In this document: piece after piece, positions 33,797-45,978 of the stretch | Position numbering within the stretch: position 1 is the first letter of the stretch | Layout: each line of letters starts with the position of its first letter | Position numbers and translations under genes: made by a program | Assembly: GCF_008704555.1 (NCBI RefSeq) | Contig: NZ_CP023702.1 | Location: 6,610,001 to 6,674,000 of the forward strand | Length of the DNA stretch: 64,000 nt | Direction: 5' to 3' | DNA from: Streptomyces nitrosporeus | GTDB taxonomy: Bacteria; Actinomycetota; Actinomycetes; Streptomycetales; Streptomycetaceae | The notes under the pieces: model-generated | Databases searched by the model: none | What the model was told of the DNA's origin: nothing | The model's input: only the letters and a program-made list of their open reading frames with translations

Positions 33797-35296
33797 ATGG
33801 CGCAGTGGACTTCAAGTGTGGGTGCCGCCCAGCTGGCCCGGCAGCTCCGCGCGCAGCAGCCCCGCCCGGTGCCACCGGGCAGCCGCAGGCCGCCCGCCTA
33901 CCGCGCGCTCGCCGACGGCGTCCGGCTGCTCGTCCTGGAGGGCCGCGTGCCGGTCGCCGCCCGGCTGCCCGCCGAGCGGGAACTCGCGCTCGCCCTCTCG
34001 CTCAGCCGGACCACCGTCGCCGCCGCCTACGAGGCCCTGCGCACCGAGGGCTTCCTGGAGTCGAGGCGCGGGGCCGGCAGCTGGACGGCCGTCCCGGCGG
34101 GCAACCCGCTGCCCGCCCGCGGCCTGGAGCCGCTGCCCCCCGAGTCACTCGGTTCCGTGATCGACCTGGGCTGCGCCTCACTGCCCGCCCCGGAACCCTG
34201 GCTGACCCGGGCCTTCCAGGGCGCTTTGGAGGAACTCCCGCCCTACGCGCACACACACGGCGACTATCCGGCGGGCCTGCCCGCGCTGCGGCGGACGATC
34301 GCCGACCGGTACACCGGGCACGGCGTCCCGACGATGCCGGAACAGATCATGGTGACCACCGGCGCGATGGGTGCCATCGACGCGATCTGCCACCTCTTCG
34401 CGGGGCGCGGCGAGCGCATCGCCGTGGAGTCCCCGAGCTACGCCAACATCCTCCAGCTGATGCGGGAGGCGGGCGCCCGGCTGGTCCCGGTCGCCATGGA
34501 GGAAGGGCTGGGCGGCTGGGACCTGAACCGCTGGCGCCAGGTCCTGCGGGACGCGGCGCCCCGGCTGGCGTACGTCGTGGCGGACTTCCACAACCCCACC
34601 GGCGCGCTGGCCGACGAACAGCAGCGCCGGGCCCTGGTCGAGGCCGCGCGCTCGGCGGGGACGGTGCTGGTCGCCGACGAGACGATGCAGGAACTGCGGC
34701 TGGACCCGGAGGCCGGCATGCCCCGACGGGTCTGCGCCTTCGACCCCGCGGGCAGCACGGTGCTGACCGTCGGATCGGCGAGCAAGGCGTTCTGGGCCGG
34801 GATGCGGATCGGCTGGGTCAGGGCCGCCCCGGACGTCATCCGCAGTCTGGTCGCCGCGCGCGCCTACGCCGACATGGGGACACCGGTACTGGAACAGCTC
34901 GCCGTCAACTGGCTGATGGGGACCGGAGGCTGGGAGCAGGCGGTGACCGTCCGGCGCGCCCAGGCGCTGGAGAACCGGGACGCGCTGGTACGGGCGCTGC
35001 GCCGGGAGCTGCCGGAGTGGGAGTTCGAGGTGCCCCGCGGCGGGCTGACCCTCTGGGTGCGCACCGGCGGACTGTCCGGCTCACGGCTCGCGGTGGCGGG
35101 CGAGCGGGTGGGGGTACGGGTCCCGTCGGGGCCCCGGTTCGGGGTGGACGGTGCCTTCGAGGGCTATGTGCGCCTCCCCTTCACCGTGGGCGGGCCGGTG
35201 GCGGACGAGGCGGCGCTGCGGCTGGCCGCGGCGGCGGAACTGGTCGGCTCGGGCGCCGGCGCGGGAGTGGAGTCCCCCCGGACGTTCGTGGCCTGA
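33797..35296 (+). CDS. MocR-type regulator (GntR HTH fused to aminotransferase-like domain), YczR-like
   Basis: A 499 aa protein. The GntR winged helix is at about residues 30-100 (RALADGVRLLVLEGRVPVAARLPAERELALALSLSRTTVAAAYEALRTEGFLESRRGAGSW). A fold-type I aminotransferase-like domain follows: GYPAGLPALR-like entry, VTTGAMGAIDAIC, PTGALADEQQ and the PLP-binding Lys in VGSASKAFWAGMRIGWVR. MocR proteins sense PLP or its aldimines. It is divergent from the yczE-like gene, which it probably regulates. ATG 33797 has GAGGAAGG 13 bases upstream. Confidence 0.92.
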   Translation: MAQWTSSVGAAQLARQLRAQQPRPVPPGSRRPPAYRALADGVRLLVLEGRVPVAARLPAERELALALSLSRTTVAAAYEALRTEGFLESRRGAGSWTAVPAGNPLPARGLEPLPPESLGSVIDLGCASLPAPEPWLTRAFQGALEELPPYAHTHGDYPAGLPALRRTIADRYTGHGVPTMPEQIMVTTGAMGAIDAICHLFAGRGERIAVESPSYANILQLMREAGARLVPVAMEEGLGGWDLNRWRQVLRDAAPRLAYVVADFHNPTGALADEQQRRALVEAARSAGTVLVADETMQELRLDPEAGMPRRVCAFDPAGSTVLTVGSASKAFWAGMRIGWVRAAPDVIRSLVAARAYADMGTPVLEQLAVNWLMGTGGWEQAVTVRRAQALENRDALVRALRRELPEWEFEVPRGGLTLWVRTGGLSGSRLAVAGERVGVRVPSGPRFGVDGAFEGYVRLPFTVGGPVADEAALRLAAAAELVGSGAGAGVESPRTFVA

Positions 35297-35337
35297 GGCG
35301 TTCGAAGTGCCCTGAGGTCTCCTGAAGTGTTCCGGGG

Positions 35338-36939
35338 TCACCCCTCCGCGGTGGCGGGTGCCGCCACCAGCGGGCCCGTGCGGCCGGGCGCGGGCTCCCG
35401 CCCGTCGCCCTCCGCAGCCCGGCCGGCCGGATCCGCCGCGCCGGGCAGCAGACCGAGCACGGCCTGCCGGTGCGCCTCACCGGTCGCCTCGTCGTACGGG
35501 TCGGGGGTCGCGGGCACCTGGAGCCGCAGCACGGGCCCCGCGCCCAGCCGGGCGTACCCCCGGCCCGGCGGTACCTCGGGCACCGGCGTGGTGTGGGGCG
35601 GGACGCCCAGCACGGCCTCGGCCTGCTCGCGGGTGGCGGGGCCGAGCACGGCACGGGCCCGGGTGTGCCGGAGTACGGCCTCGGACAACGTGTCCAGGCT
35701 GTCGAACTGCTCCGCGACGACGACCGTCACCCCGGCCGCCCGGCCGTGCCGCAACGGCACCTGGAGCAGCTCCTGCGGCTCGGGCCGGCCCTCGGCCGCC
35801 GCCAGGTGGCCCAGGGCGCTCGGCCGGTCCAGCAGGATCCACAGGGGCCGGCGGATGTCCTCCGGCTCGGGGTGGCCGGCCTGGCGGGCGCGGTCGGCGG
35901 CGATCAGCCGGCGCTGTGTCTCGTGCGCGGCCCATTCGAGCGTGGCCAGGGCCCCGGACAGGCCGCACTCGACGGCCAGGACGCCGTCGCGCCCGTTCAG
36001 GAAGCCGTACCCGCCGCTCCCGCCGCCCTCCACGACCAGCAGGTCACCGTGCTGGAGGGCCTGGAGGGCCAGCGAACGCAGCAGGGTCGTGGTGCCGCTG
36101 CCGGGGTGCCCGACGGCCAGCAGATGGGGTTCGGTGGAGCGGGTGCCGGTGCGCCAGAGGACCGGGGCCGCGTCGCGGGTCCCGTCCCCGTCCCGTACCG
36201 GGACCGTGCGCCGCACCGAGCCGTCGTCGGTGAAGCCGAGGACCGTCTCACCCGGGGCGGCCACGAAGCGCTGGGCGGCGATCGTGTCCGGCAGCGGGTC
36301 CAGCACCGTCATCAGCAGGCGGTTGTTCTCCTCGTCCCAGGCGAAGTGGTACTCCCGGCCCCGGCCGGCCTTGGCGTCGAGCACCTGCTCGACACGGGCC
36401 CGCAGGGCCGGGTCGCCGTCGGCGACGTACGCGGGGTAGCTCACCTCCAGACGGGTGAGGCGGCCGTTCCCGTCGAACGCGAACGAGGTGCCGAAGGCTT
36501 TCTCCCAGTCGCCGCCGTGGGCGAACAGCGGGCCGGGGTCGTCGGCTGCCGAGAAGTGCGGCACCAGGGCCTCGTAGAGCGACCGGAGCCGCGCGGCCTC
36601 CGCCTCGCCCGGACCCTTCACCGCGGGGGCCCGGTCCCTGCCCCTCCACGCGGCGGCGCCCATCAGCGAGACGGCCGCCAGCAGGAACCCGTACGGGAGG
36701 AGCGCCACGCCCAGGACGCAGGCCGCGACGAGGAACAGCACGTGCCCGCGCCGGTCCCCGGGTGTCGCGGCCCACCTCCTGCGCCCCGCTCCCGCCAGCA
36801 GCCGCAGGCCGCGGACGATTGTGATCAGCGGATGGAGGACGTCGGTGGCACCGCCGGCGGCGGTGCGCGCGAACGCGCGGCCGCGCGTGATCGAAGCGCT
36901 GCCACCGGTCAGGATGCGGGGGAGGGGTCGCCGGGCCAC
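35338..36939 (-). CDS. FtsK/TraB-like membrane ATPase with a degenerate Walker A
   Basis: A 533 aa protein. The basic N-terminus is followed by a hydrophobic hairpin (about 70-100: VLFLVAACVLGVALLPYGFLLAAVSLMG), a small globular domain and a P-loop domain with DNA-translocase layout. The Walker A position reads GHPGSGTTT (277-285), with Thr instead of the invariant Lys. PLWILLDRP is the Walker B-like strand. A Pro/Ala/Gly-rich tail ends it. GTG 36939 has AGGAGA seven bases upstream. It follows a 64 aa membrane protein gene by 38 bases. No transfer or integrase genes are near, so a conjugative element is not supported; function unknown. Confidence 0.75.
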   Translation of the reverse strand: MARRPLPRILTGGSASITRGRAFARTAAGGATDVLHPLITIVRGLRLLAGAGRRRWAATPGDRRGHVLFLVAACVLGVALLPYGFLLAAVSLMGAAAWRGRDRAPAVKGPGEAEAARLRSLYEALVPHFSAADDPGPLFAHGGDWEKAFGTSFAFDGNGRLTRLEVSYPAYVADGDPALRARVEQVLDAKAGRGREYHFAWDEENNRLLMTVLDPLPDTIAAQRFVAAPGETVLGFTDDGSVRRTVPVRDGDGTRDAAPVLWRTGTRSTEPHLLAVGHPGSGTTTLLRSLALQALQHGDLLVVEGGGSGGYGFLNGRDGVLAVECGLSGALATLEWAAHETQRRLIAADRARQAGHPEPEDIRRPLWILLDRPSALGHLAAAEGRPEPQELLQVPLRHGRAAGVTVVVAEQFDSLDTLSEAVLRHTRARAVLGPATREQAEAVLGVPPHTTPVPEVPPGRGYARLGAGPVLRLQVPATPDPYDEATGEAHRQAVLGLLPGAADPAGRAAEGDGREPAPGRTGPLVAAPATAEG

Positions 36940-36977
36940 GTCGGTCTCCTGGAGGGGGCGGGAACGGATGCGGGGTG

Positions 36978-37172
36978 TCAGAACTTGATCCCGCCCAGCA
37001 TGCCGGCGAGGCTCGCCCCGCCCGCGGTGATGCTGGGCGCGATGGCGGTGCCGGCCAGGTAGAAGCCGAACAGGGCGCAGATGAGGGCGTGGGACGCCTT
37101 GAGCCCGTCCTTCTTGAAGAACAGGAAGACGATGATGCCGAGCAGGACCACGCCCGAGATGGAGAGGATCAT
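36978..37172 (-). CDS. Small two-helix membrane protein
   Basis: A 64 aa protein with two hydrophobic segments: ILSISGVVLLGIIVFLFF and ALICALFGFYLAGTAIAPSI, joined by KKDGLKASH, and a Gly-rich end GGASLAGMLGGIKF. ATG 37172 with GGAGAA upstream (minus strand). It precedes the FtsK-like gene by 38 bases, so the two probably form an operon and may act together at the membrane. I do not recognise the family. Confidence 0.75.
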   Translation of the reverse strand: MILSISGVVLLGIIVFLFFKKDGLKASHALICALFGFYLAGTAIAPSITAGGASLAGMLGGIKF

Positions 37173-37479
37173 GAGCAGTTCTCCTGGTTGAGGGGACAGT
37201 CACCATGAGTACTTACAGCATCACCCGGTGCGTCTATATGAAAATAGATCCAATGGGGTGAAAGGTGATGTTTTTCACCCGGGCGGTGGGGAGAAGGCGG
37301 CTGCCGCCGGCCGCGCCCGCCCGGGGAGACCCGGGCCGGGCCGCAGGTGATCTTTCGCCGCGCATGGGCAGGATCACCGCGTCCGCGGGGCAGTACCCTG
37401 TCGATTCACTCGTACGGCCCTGTGCCGTACCCCACCAGGTCGGCAACGGCGAGAACGGTTATGGAAGGCGGCCCGTCCG
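37173..37479. promoter_or_regulatory. Divergent region with palindrome GGGTGAAA-N9-TTTCACCC
   Basis: A 307-base gap between the small membrane protein gene and the ankyrin gene. A perfect eight-base inverted repeat lies at 37256-37280, in an AT-richer patch (37230-37280) 84 bases upstream of the membrane protein start. This is a good operator candidate for the small-membrane/FtsK-like pair. The rest shows nothing clear. Confidence 0.55.
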
Positions 37480-37872
37480 ATGAGCGAAACCCCCGACCCC
37501 GAGGTGGTCGAGCTGGCGACCAAGGTCTTCGACCTGGCCCGCCGCGGTGAGGCGGACGCCCTGGCCGCCTATGTCGACGCGGGCCTCCCGGCGAACCTCA
37601 CCAACGACCGGGGCGACACCCTGATCATGCTCGCCGCCTACCACGGCCACGCACCGGCCGTCGCCGCCCTCGCCGCCCGCGGGGCGGACCCGGACCGGGC
37701 CAACGACCGGGGCCAGACCCCGCTCGCCGGCGCCGTCTTCAAGGGGGAGCGCGCGGTGATCGAGGCGCTGCTGGCGGCGGGGGCCGATCCGGCCGCCGGA
37801 ACACCCTCCGCCGAGGACACCGCGCGCATGTTCGGCAAGGACGACCTGCTGGAACTCTTCGGTGCGCGCTGA
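37480..37872 (+). CDS. Ankyrin-repeat protein
   Basis: A 130 aa protein made of about three ankyrin repeats: the first around EADALAAYVDAGLPANLTNDRGDTLIMLAAYHGHAPAVAALAARGADPD, then RANDRGQTPLAGAVFKGERAVIEALLAAGADPAAG, then a half repeat ending in LFGAR. It is a protein-protein interaction module without a catalytic domain or signal peptide. ATG 37480 with GGAAGG upstream. Short stand-alone ankyrin proteins are common in Streptomyces; the partner is unknown. Confidence 0.9.
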   Translation: MSETPDPEVVELATKVFDLARRGEADALAAYVDAGLPANLTNDRGDTLIMLAAYHGHAPAVAALAARGADPDRANDRGQTPLAGAVFKGERAVIEALLAAGADPAAGTPSAEDTARMFGKDDLLELFGAR

Positions 37873-37990
37873 GGCGCCCACCGGGCGGGCGGTGGACCGG
37901 TGTGCCGTAAATGTGGTCGCGTCGGCGAAATGGCTGGGCCATCATGACGTCGCGGGTCCGCTCAGGACCACCGACGAGAGGCAGAGGAAG

Positions 37991-38044
37991 ATGAGCACCA
38001 GGCTAAAGACGGCGGCCGGCCGGTCATGTTGTCGCGCGGCCTAG
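37991..38044 (+). CDS. Possible 17-codon leader peptide with tandem Cys codons
   Basis: ATG 37991 follows AGAGGAAG at good spacing and reads MSTRLKTAAGRSCCRAA before a TAG. It ends 63 bases before the HEAT-repeat gene. Two adjacent TGT codons and one rare CTA codon in such a short, GC-rich-organism frame recall attenuation leader peptides. Chance cannot be excluded. Confidence 0.35.
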   Translation: MSTRLKTAAGRSCCRAA

Positions 38045-38107
38045 TCCCCCCGGTACGTGAACAGCACGGTCCCGGTCGCGTCGACAGCTTGATGTGAGGC
38101 TTTCCCC

Positions 38108-39526
38108 ATGTTCGATCCGTTCATAGCGCCGAGCGGCACTCTGCTCGGTCTGCTGCAGAGGGGCCGCGGCGACGGCACACTCCACGCACTCGCAGCACCC
38201 CGTACCGAGGCCCTCGCGGCCCTCAACCACTGCGTCCTGAGCGACCCGCGCCACGACTGGCAGGTCGAGAACCGCTCCCTCTACTACGCCCGCCTGTACA
38301 TCGATCTCGACGGCGGCACCGAGGAGATCGAGCGGCACCTGTGGGACGCCGAGGACCGCCTCGACACCGACGAGTCGCGCACGGGCCTCGCGCTCTCGGT
38401 CCTGGGCCACCTCGCCTCGTACGGGCGTGACGACGCCCTCACGCTGCTGCGGCGCTACGCCGCGACCGGCACCAACTGGGCCTGGGCCCTCGACGAGCTG
38501 GCGCTGCGCGACGACGACGCCGGGCTGCGCTCACTCGCCGGGCCCGTGCTCGCCCGGTTCCCCGCCACCCCGCAGGGCGCGGCCGAGCTGGCCGCCGCCG
38601 TGCGGGACGCCTTCGAGCCCCGGCCCTGGCGGCTCTGGGCCGACGACCCGCGCGAAGCGGTCGGCGCCCGGGTGCGCGCCGCCGGCGAGCAGGGCTCCTT
38701 CGACCGGTGGCAGCGGCAGATGCGGCCCGCCGGGCCCCGGCCCGGCTGGAGCGTCCAGGCGGTGTTCGACTGGGCCCAGCAGGGACTCGAACGCGGCAGC
38801 GTGCTGCATGTGCCCGCCGCCCGCTGCCTGTCGGCCGTCGCCGGCACCGAGGACCGGCCGCGGATCGTCGAGGCGGCCCGGAGCGGCCCGGACGGCGCCC
38901 GCTGCGCCGCCCTGCACTACCTGGCCGAAGCCCGGGACCCCGTCGTGCTGGACCTGATCGAACAGGCCGCCGCGGACCCGTCCCCCACCGTGGCGGAAGC
39001 CGCCGTGGCGGCCTTCGAGCGCATGTGCGACGAGACGGCGGTCGACCGTGCGCGCCGGTGGGCCCGCCGGCCGGACGCCCTCGGCGTCTCGGCGGCAGGT
39101 GTGCTGGCCTGCCGGGGCACGGCCCAGGACGCCCCGCTCGTCCTCGCGGCCCTGCGCGAGGCCGTCCGGGGCGACGGCCCCGACGGCCGGAGCCTGTGGA
39201 CCCTGGTCGACGGGGCGGGCCGCCTCGGCATCGCCTGCGCCGCACCGGTGCTGCGCCACGTCTACCGCGAGACCTCCTCCTCCCATCTGCGCGGCCGGAC
39301 CGCCCGCGCGCTGGCCGCGACCGACCCCTCCTTCGCCACCGGCTTCGCCGTCGAGTGCCTCTGGGACTGCGAGGAGACCACCCGGGAGCTGGCCGCGCTC
39401 CACGCCGAGACCGGCGACATCCGGGTCGCCGAACGCCTGCGCAGGCTCGCCGCCGACCCGGCCGAGGAGGCCGAGGTGCAGACCGCGGTACGCAGCCGCA
39501 TCGGCCCGGACGCGCAGACCGGCTGA
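38108..39526 (+). CDS. HEAT-repeat (PBS-lyase-like) protein
   Basis: A 472 aa all-helical protein. Repeated units such as EALAALNHCVLSDPRHDW, GRDDALTLLRRYAATGTNWAWALDELALRDDDAGLRSL, DPVVLDLIEQAAADPSPTVAEAAVAAFERM and LRGRTARALAATDPSFATGFAVECLWDCEE are HEAT-like. Such proteins are scaffolds. No signal peptide or catalytic motif was seen. ATG 38108 has a poor SD (GAGGC 13 bases upstream). A 17-codon ORF with a better SD lies just upstream. Confidence 0.82.
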   Translation: MFDPFIAPSGTLLGLLQRGRGDGTLHALAAPRTEALAALNHCVLSDPRHDWQVENRSLYYARLYIDLDGGTEEIERHLWDAEDRLDTDESRTGLALSVLGHLASYGRDDALTLLRRYAATGTNWAWALDELALRDDDAGLRSLAGPVLARFPATPQGAAELAAAVRDAFEPRPWRLWADDPREAVGARVRAAGEQGSFDRWQRQMRPAGPRPGWSVQAVFDWAQQGLERGSVLHVPAARCLSAVAGTEDRPRIVEAARSGPDGARCAALHYLAEARDPVVLDLIEQAAADPSPTVAEAAVAAFERMCDETAVDRARRWARRPDALGVSAAGVLACRGTAQDAPLVLAALREAVRGDGPDGRSLWTLVDGAGRLGIACAAPVLRHVYRETSSSHLRGRTARALAATDPSFATGFAVECLWDCEETTRELAALHAETGDIRVAERLRRLAADPAEEAEVQTAVRSRIGPDAQTG

Positions 39527-39685
39527 GGGAGCCGGGAGCCGGGGCGCGGGACGGCTGAGGAGCCGGACGTGCGGGGCCGGTCCCCGCGCAGCGCCCCCGG
39601 GCGGTGGCCCGCCGCCCGGGAACGCCCCGCCGGTCCCGCTCCCCGGCCCGCTGCGGACGGGGGACGGCCGCGCGAGAATGGGGGG

Positions 39686-43303
<3,618 letters not shown>

Positions 43304-43395
43304 CGCACGGGCGCGCCGGAGCGGCCGGGGAGGGCGCCGCGTGCCCGCCGGGCGGCCGGTTCTGCGCCGTTTCGACCGTTGTCGGTGCGAGGACC

Positions 43396-43411
43396 TAATC
43401 TGTGCAGCGTG
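43396..43411 (+). promoter_or_regulatory. -10 element suggesting a leaderless start of the SMC operon
   Basis: TAATCT at 43396-43401 ends seven bases before the GTG start at 43409, with no SD between them. This spacing is that of leaderless mRNAs, which are common in Streptomyces. A weak -35 (TTCGAC) lies 19 bases upstream. Confidence 0.45.
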
Positions 43412-44935
43412 ACTTCGCCTGCCGACACCCACACCGCTGCGCCGCAGCTCAGCGCGGGGCCGCGGCCCGCCCCGGGCCCCGCCGCCGACGAGGGGCTCTC
43501 GCGTCGGCTGCGCGCGCTCGCCTGCACCGCCCCGCTGCACGACCTCGACGCACGCAAGGCGAACCTGGCCGGCGAGTACACGGTCTACGCGATGGCGGAG
43601 GTCGCCCTCGCCGCGATCGACCTGGTCACCCTCAACATGGACTTCGACACGGGCGCGGACCACGACCAGATAGTGGCCAGACTCCTCCCCAGGGTCGGCG
43701 CCCAGGCCCCCGGCCGCCCCGCCACCGAACACGAGCGGGTCGCCCGCTGGGTCCTGGAGAACCTGATCAACGTCGGCAGCGTGGACCGGGGCTTCCGCGC
43801 GGTGTACGGCACCTTCGGCCCGGACGGCGTGTACGTCCGCCGGGACTACGACTTCAAACTCGTCGAGGAGGTACCGGGCCCCGACGGCGCCGTCTACCTC
43901 CGGGCCACCGACGAAGCGGTCAACGTCCTGGTCGGCGCCCTGGACACCGATGTCACCAGCGCGCAGATCGCCGCCGAGGTGAAACTGGAGGTCCTCATCA
44001 GCCGGGGCCGCCTCGCCGACGCCCAGCTCGCCGCCGAACAGGCCCGCTACCGCACCGTGCAGTACGCGGAGACCCTCCGCCGGACCCTGGAGGCGACCCG
44101 GCGCAACGTCCGCGCCGTCGACTGGCTCAACGCCGTCCCCGACATGATCGCCGAAGCCCTCGACCACGTCGCCGACCGCTACCGCCACGAGAACGCCATC
44201 CTCACCAACATCCGCAAGGCCAGGGACGAGGCCGAGGACCCCGAGCACAAACGGCGCGCCGCCGAGCTCGTCGACATCGTCAAGGACTGCATCCGCCGCC
44301 ACACCCAGCTCCAGTCCCGGCTGCTGGAGGCCGGGCCGCTCTTCCGCGCCGAACAGGACCGGCAGGCCTTCGCCGCCCCCGCCTCCCGCCTGGGACTCGA
44401 CCTCTACGGCCAGCTCGTCGCCCCCCTGCTGCCGCTCCCCGTCGAAGAGGCGTCCCGGGTCACCGACGCCTTTTTCACCCACGGCACCGGACTGCGCACC
44501 CCGGTCTCCGTCCGCGTCGGCGACCTCGTCGACCTGCTGCTCACCCCGCCCGTCGAACGGGAGCACCTCGGCGCGGAGATGCCCGAACCCGACCTCGTGG
44601 CCACCCCCGACGACAGCCGGTTCAGCGAGGAGCAGCTCGCGCACGCCCTGGACCTGCTCGACCTGGAGCACGACGCCCCCCGCCGGCTCTCCGGCCTGCT
44701 GGCCGAGGCCCGGCTCCACGACCCCGACCTGCCCTATCTGGTCGCCCTGCTCGCCGTCCACGCGGCGAGCCCCCCGGTCGGCACCGCCTACCGCCAGGGA
44801 GAACGCAGACTGCTCTTCGCGGTCGACGACGGAATCCCGCTGGAGGACCCGGAGTTCGGCGGGGCCGACCTGATAGTGGGCACCGCCCTGCTGGACGCCG
44901 CGGGCATGGCCGCGGACCGCAAGGACGCCTCGTGA
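43409..44935 (+). CDS. Kleisin-like subunit of an SMC complex (JetA/MksF-like)
   Basis: A 508 aa protein, first of three genes. An N-terminal helical/winged-helix part (about 25-180; GFRAVYGTFGPDGVYVRRDYDFKLVEEV, YLRATDEAVNVLVGAL) is followed by a long helical middle (about 185-320; ISRGRLADAQLAAEQARYRTVQYAETLRRTLEATRRNVRAVDW to ELVDIVKDCIRRHTQLQSRLLEAGPLF) and a C-terminal winged-helix-like end. This is the organisation of MukF/MksF/JetA kleisins, which bridge the heads of an SMC dimer. The call rests on this layout and on the SMC-like gene downstream. GTG 43409 appears leaderless. Confidence 0.68.
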   Translation: MTSPADTHTAAPQLSAGPRPAPGPAADEGLSRRLRALACTAPLHDLDARKANLAGEYTVYAMAEVALAAIDLVTLNMDFDTGADHDQIVARLLPRVGAQAPGRPATEHERVARWVLENLINVGSVDRGFRAVYGTFGPDGVYVRRDYDFKLVEEVPGPDGAVYLRATDEAVNVLVGALDTDVTSAQIAAEVKLEVLISRGRLADAQLAAEQARYRTVQYAETLRRTLEATRRNVRAVDWLNAVPDMIAEALDHVADRYRHENAILTNIRKARDEAEDPEHKRRAAELVDIVKDCIRRHTQLQSRLLEAGPLFRAEQDRQAFAAPASRLGLDLYGQLVAPLLPLPVEEASRVTDAFFTHGTGLRTPVSVRVGDLVDLLLTPPVEREHLGAEMPEPDLVATPDDSRFSEEQLAHALDLLDLEHDAPRRLSGLLAEARLHDPDLPYLVALLAVHAASPPVGTAYRQGERRLLFAVDDGIPLEDPEFGGADLIVGTALLDAAGMAADRKDAS

Positions 44936-45002
44936 GCGTCCGCCCGGCCGGCCCCCGCCTCCGCCCCACGAGCGCAGCCACCCGTACCGAGGAGCCCCCG
45001 CA

Positions 45003-45914
45003 GTGACCGAGCAGTACGCCGAACCCGCCGACGCGTGGGCGGACCCGCAGCCCGGGTACACGGCGGACCCCGCCCCGGCGGCGGCCCCCGCCGGGGCCAC
45101 CCCCGCCGACGCGGCCGACGCGGCCCGGCTCGTCTCCTTCGGACTCCAGCCCAGACTGGTGCCCGCCCGGGACGCCGAATACGCCGAACTGCTGCGCCGC
45201 TACCGCGAGGAACCGGCGTTCGCCCGGCTCGCCGACGCCGTCGCCACCGGACTCGGACTCGTCGTCCTGGAGGTCTCCGCCCGCGCCGGTATGGCGGTGA
45301 CCGCCGCGGAGGACTCCGTGTTCGCCGTACGCATGGGCGACTACGCCCGGCGCGCCTCCTCCGACACCGCCGACCGCTTCCTGCACGGACTGGCCCACCT
45401 CGCCGTCGCCGCCATGGCCTTCCCCCGGCCCGAGGACCTCGCCGACGACGCCTACATCGGGCGGATCACGGTCAACGGCGTCGACGCCTTCGTCCGCCAG
45501 GCGTGCCGCCGACTGGAGGAGCGCGCCGAACAGCGGGGCGACAACACCGACCCCGCCTCCGACGCCCCGGGGCTGGAGTCGGGCTGGCGCGTCTACGCCC
45601 GCCGCAGCGCCACCGGAGCCACCAAGGACGCCCGGCGGCTCGCGGGGTCGACCACCGGCATCATCGGCAAGGCCGTCGCCTTCCTCGGCGACTCCGGCTT
45701 CCTCCAGCGCACCGGCGACGACGCGGGCGGCACCTACCGCACCACCGCCCGCTACCAGCTCCAGGTACGCGACATGGCCGGCGGCGCCGCGATGGCCGAG
45801 CTCCTGGAACTCGGTGTCGTACCGGTCACCGACGGGTCGGCCACGCTCCTGCCCCCGCCCGACGCCGACGGCCTGGAGCTCGCCCCCGACGCGGGCCTGC
45901 CCTTCCACTCCTGA
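45003..45914 (+). CDS. KITE-like subunit of an SMC complex (JetB/MksE-like)
   Basis: A 303 aa protein. The first 40 residues are low-complexity; the rest forms tandem winged-helix-like segments: YAELLRRYREEPAFARLADAVATGLGLVVLEV, DDAYIGRITVNGVDAFVRQACRRLEERAE and IIGKAVAFLGDSGFLQRT...YRTTARYQLQVRDMA. Size, order and position between a kleisin-like and an SMC-like gene match MukE/MksE/JetB proteins, which bind the kleisin. GTG 45003 with GAGGAG eight bases upstream, 67 bases after the previous gene. Confidence 0.66.
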   Translation: MTEQYAEPADAWADPQPGYTADPAPAAAPAGATPADAADAARLVSFGLQPRLVPARDAEYAELLRRYREEPAFARLADAVATGLGLVVLEVSARAGMAVTAAEDSVFAVRMGDYARRASSDTADRFLHGLAHLAVAAMAFPRPEDLADDAYIGRITVNGVDAFVRQACRRLEERAEQRGDNTDPASDAPGLESGWRVYARRSATGATKDARRLAGSTTGIIGKAVAFLGDSGFLQRTGDDAGGTYRTTARYQLQVRDMAGGAAMAELLELGVVPVTDGSATLLPPPDADGLELAPDAGLPFHS

Positions 45915-45978
45915 CCCCGCCCGCACTCCCGTGCGGCCGCCGCCCCCCCCGCCACCTGAACGACGAGAGTCCGCCGCC

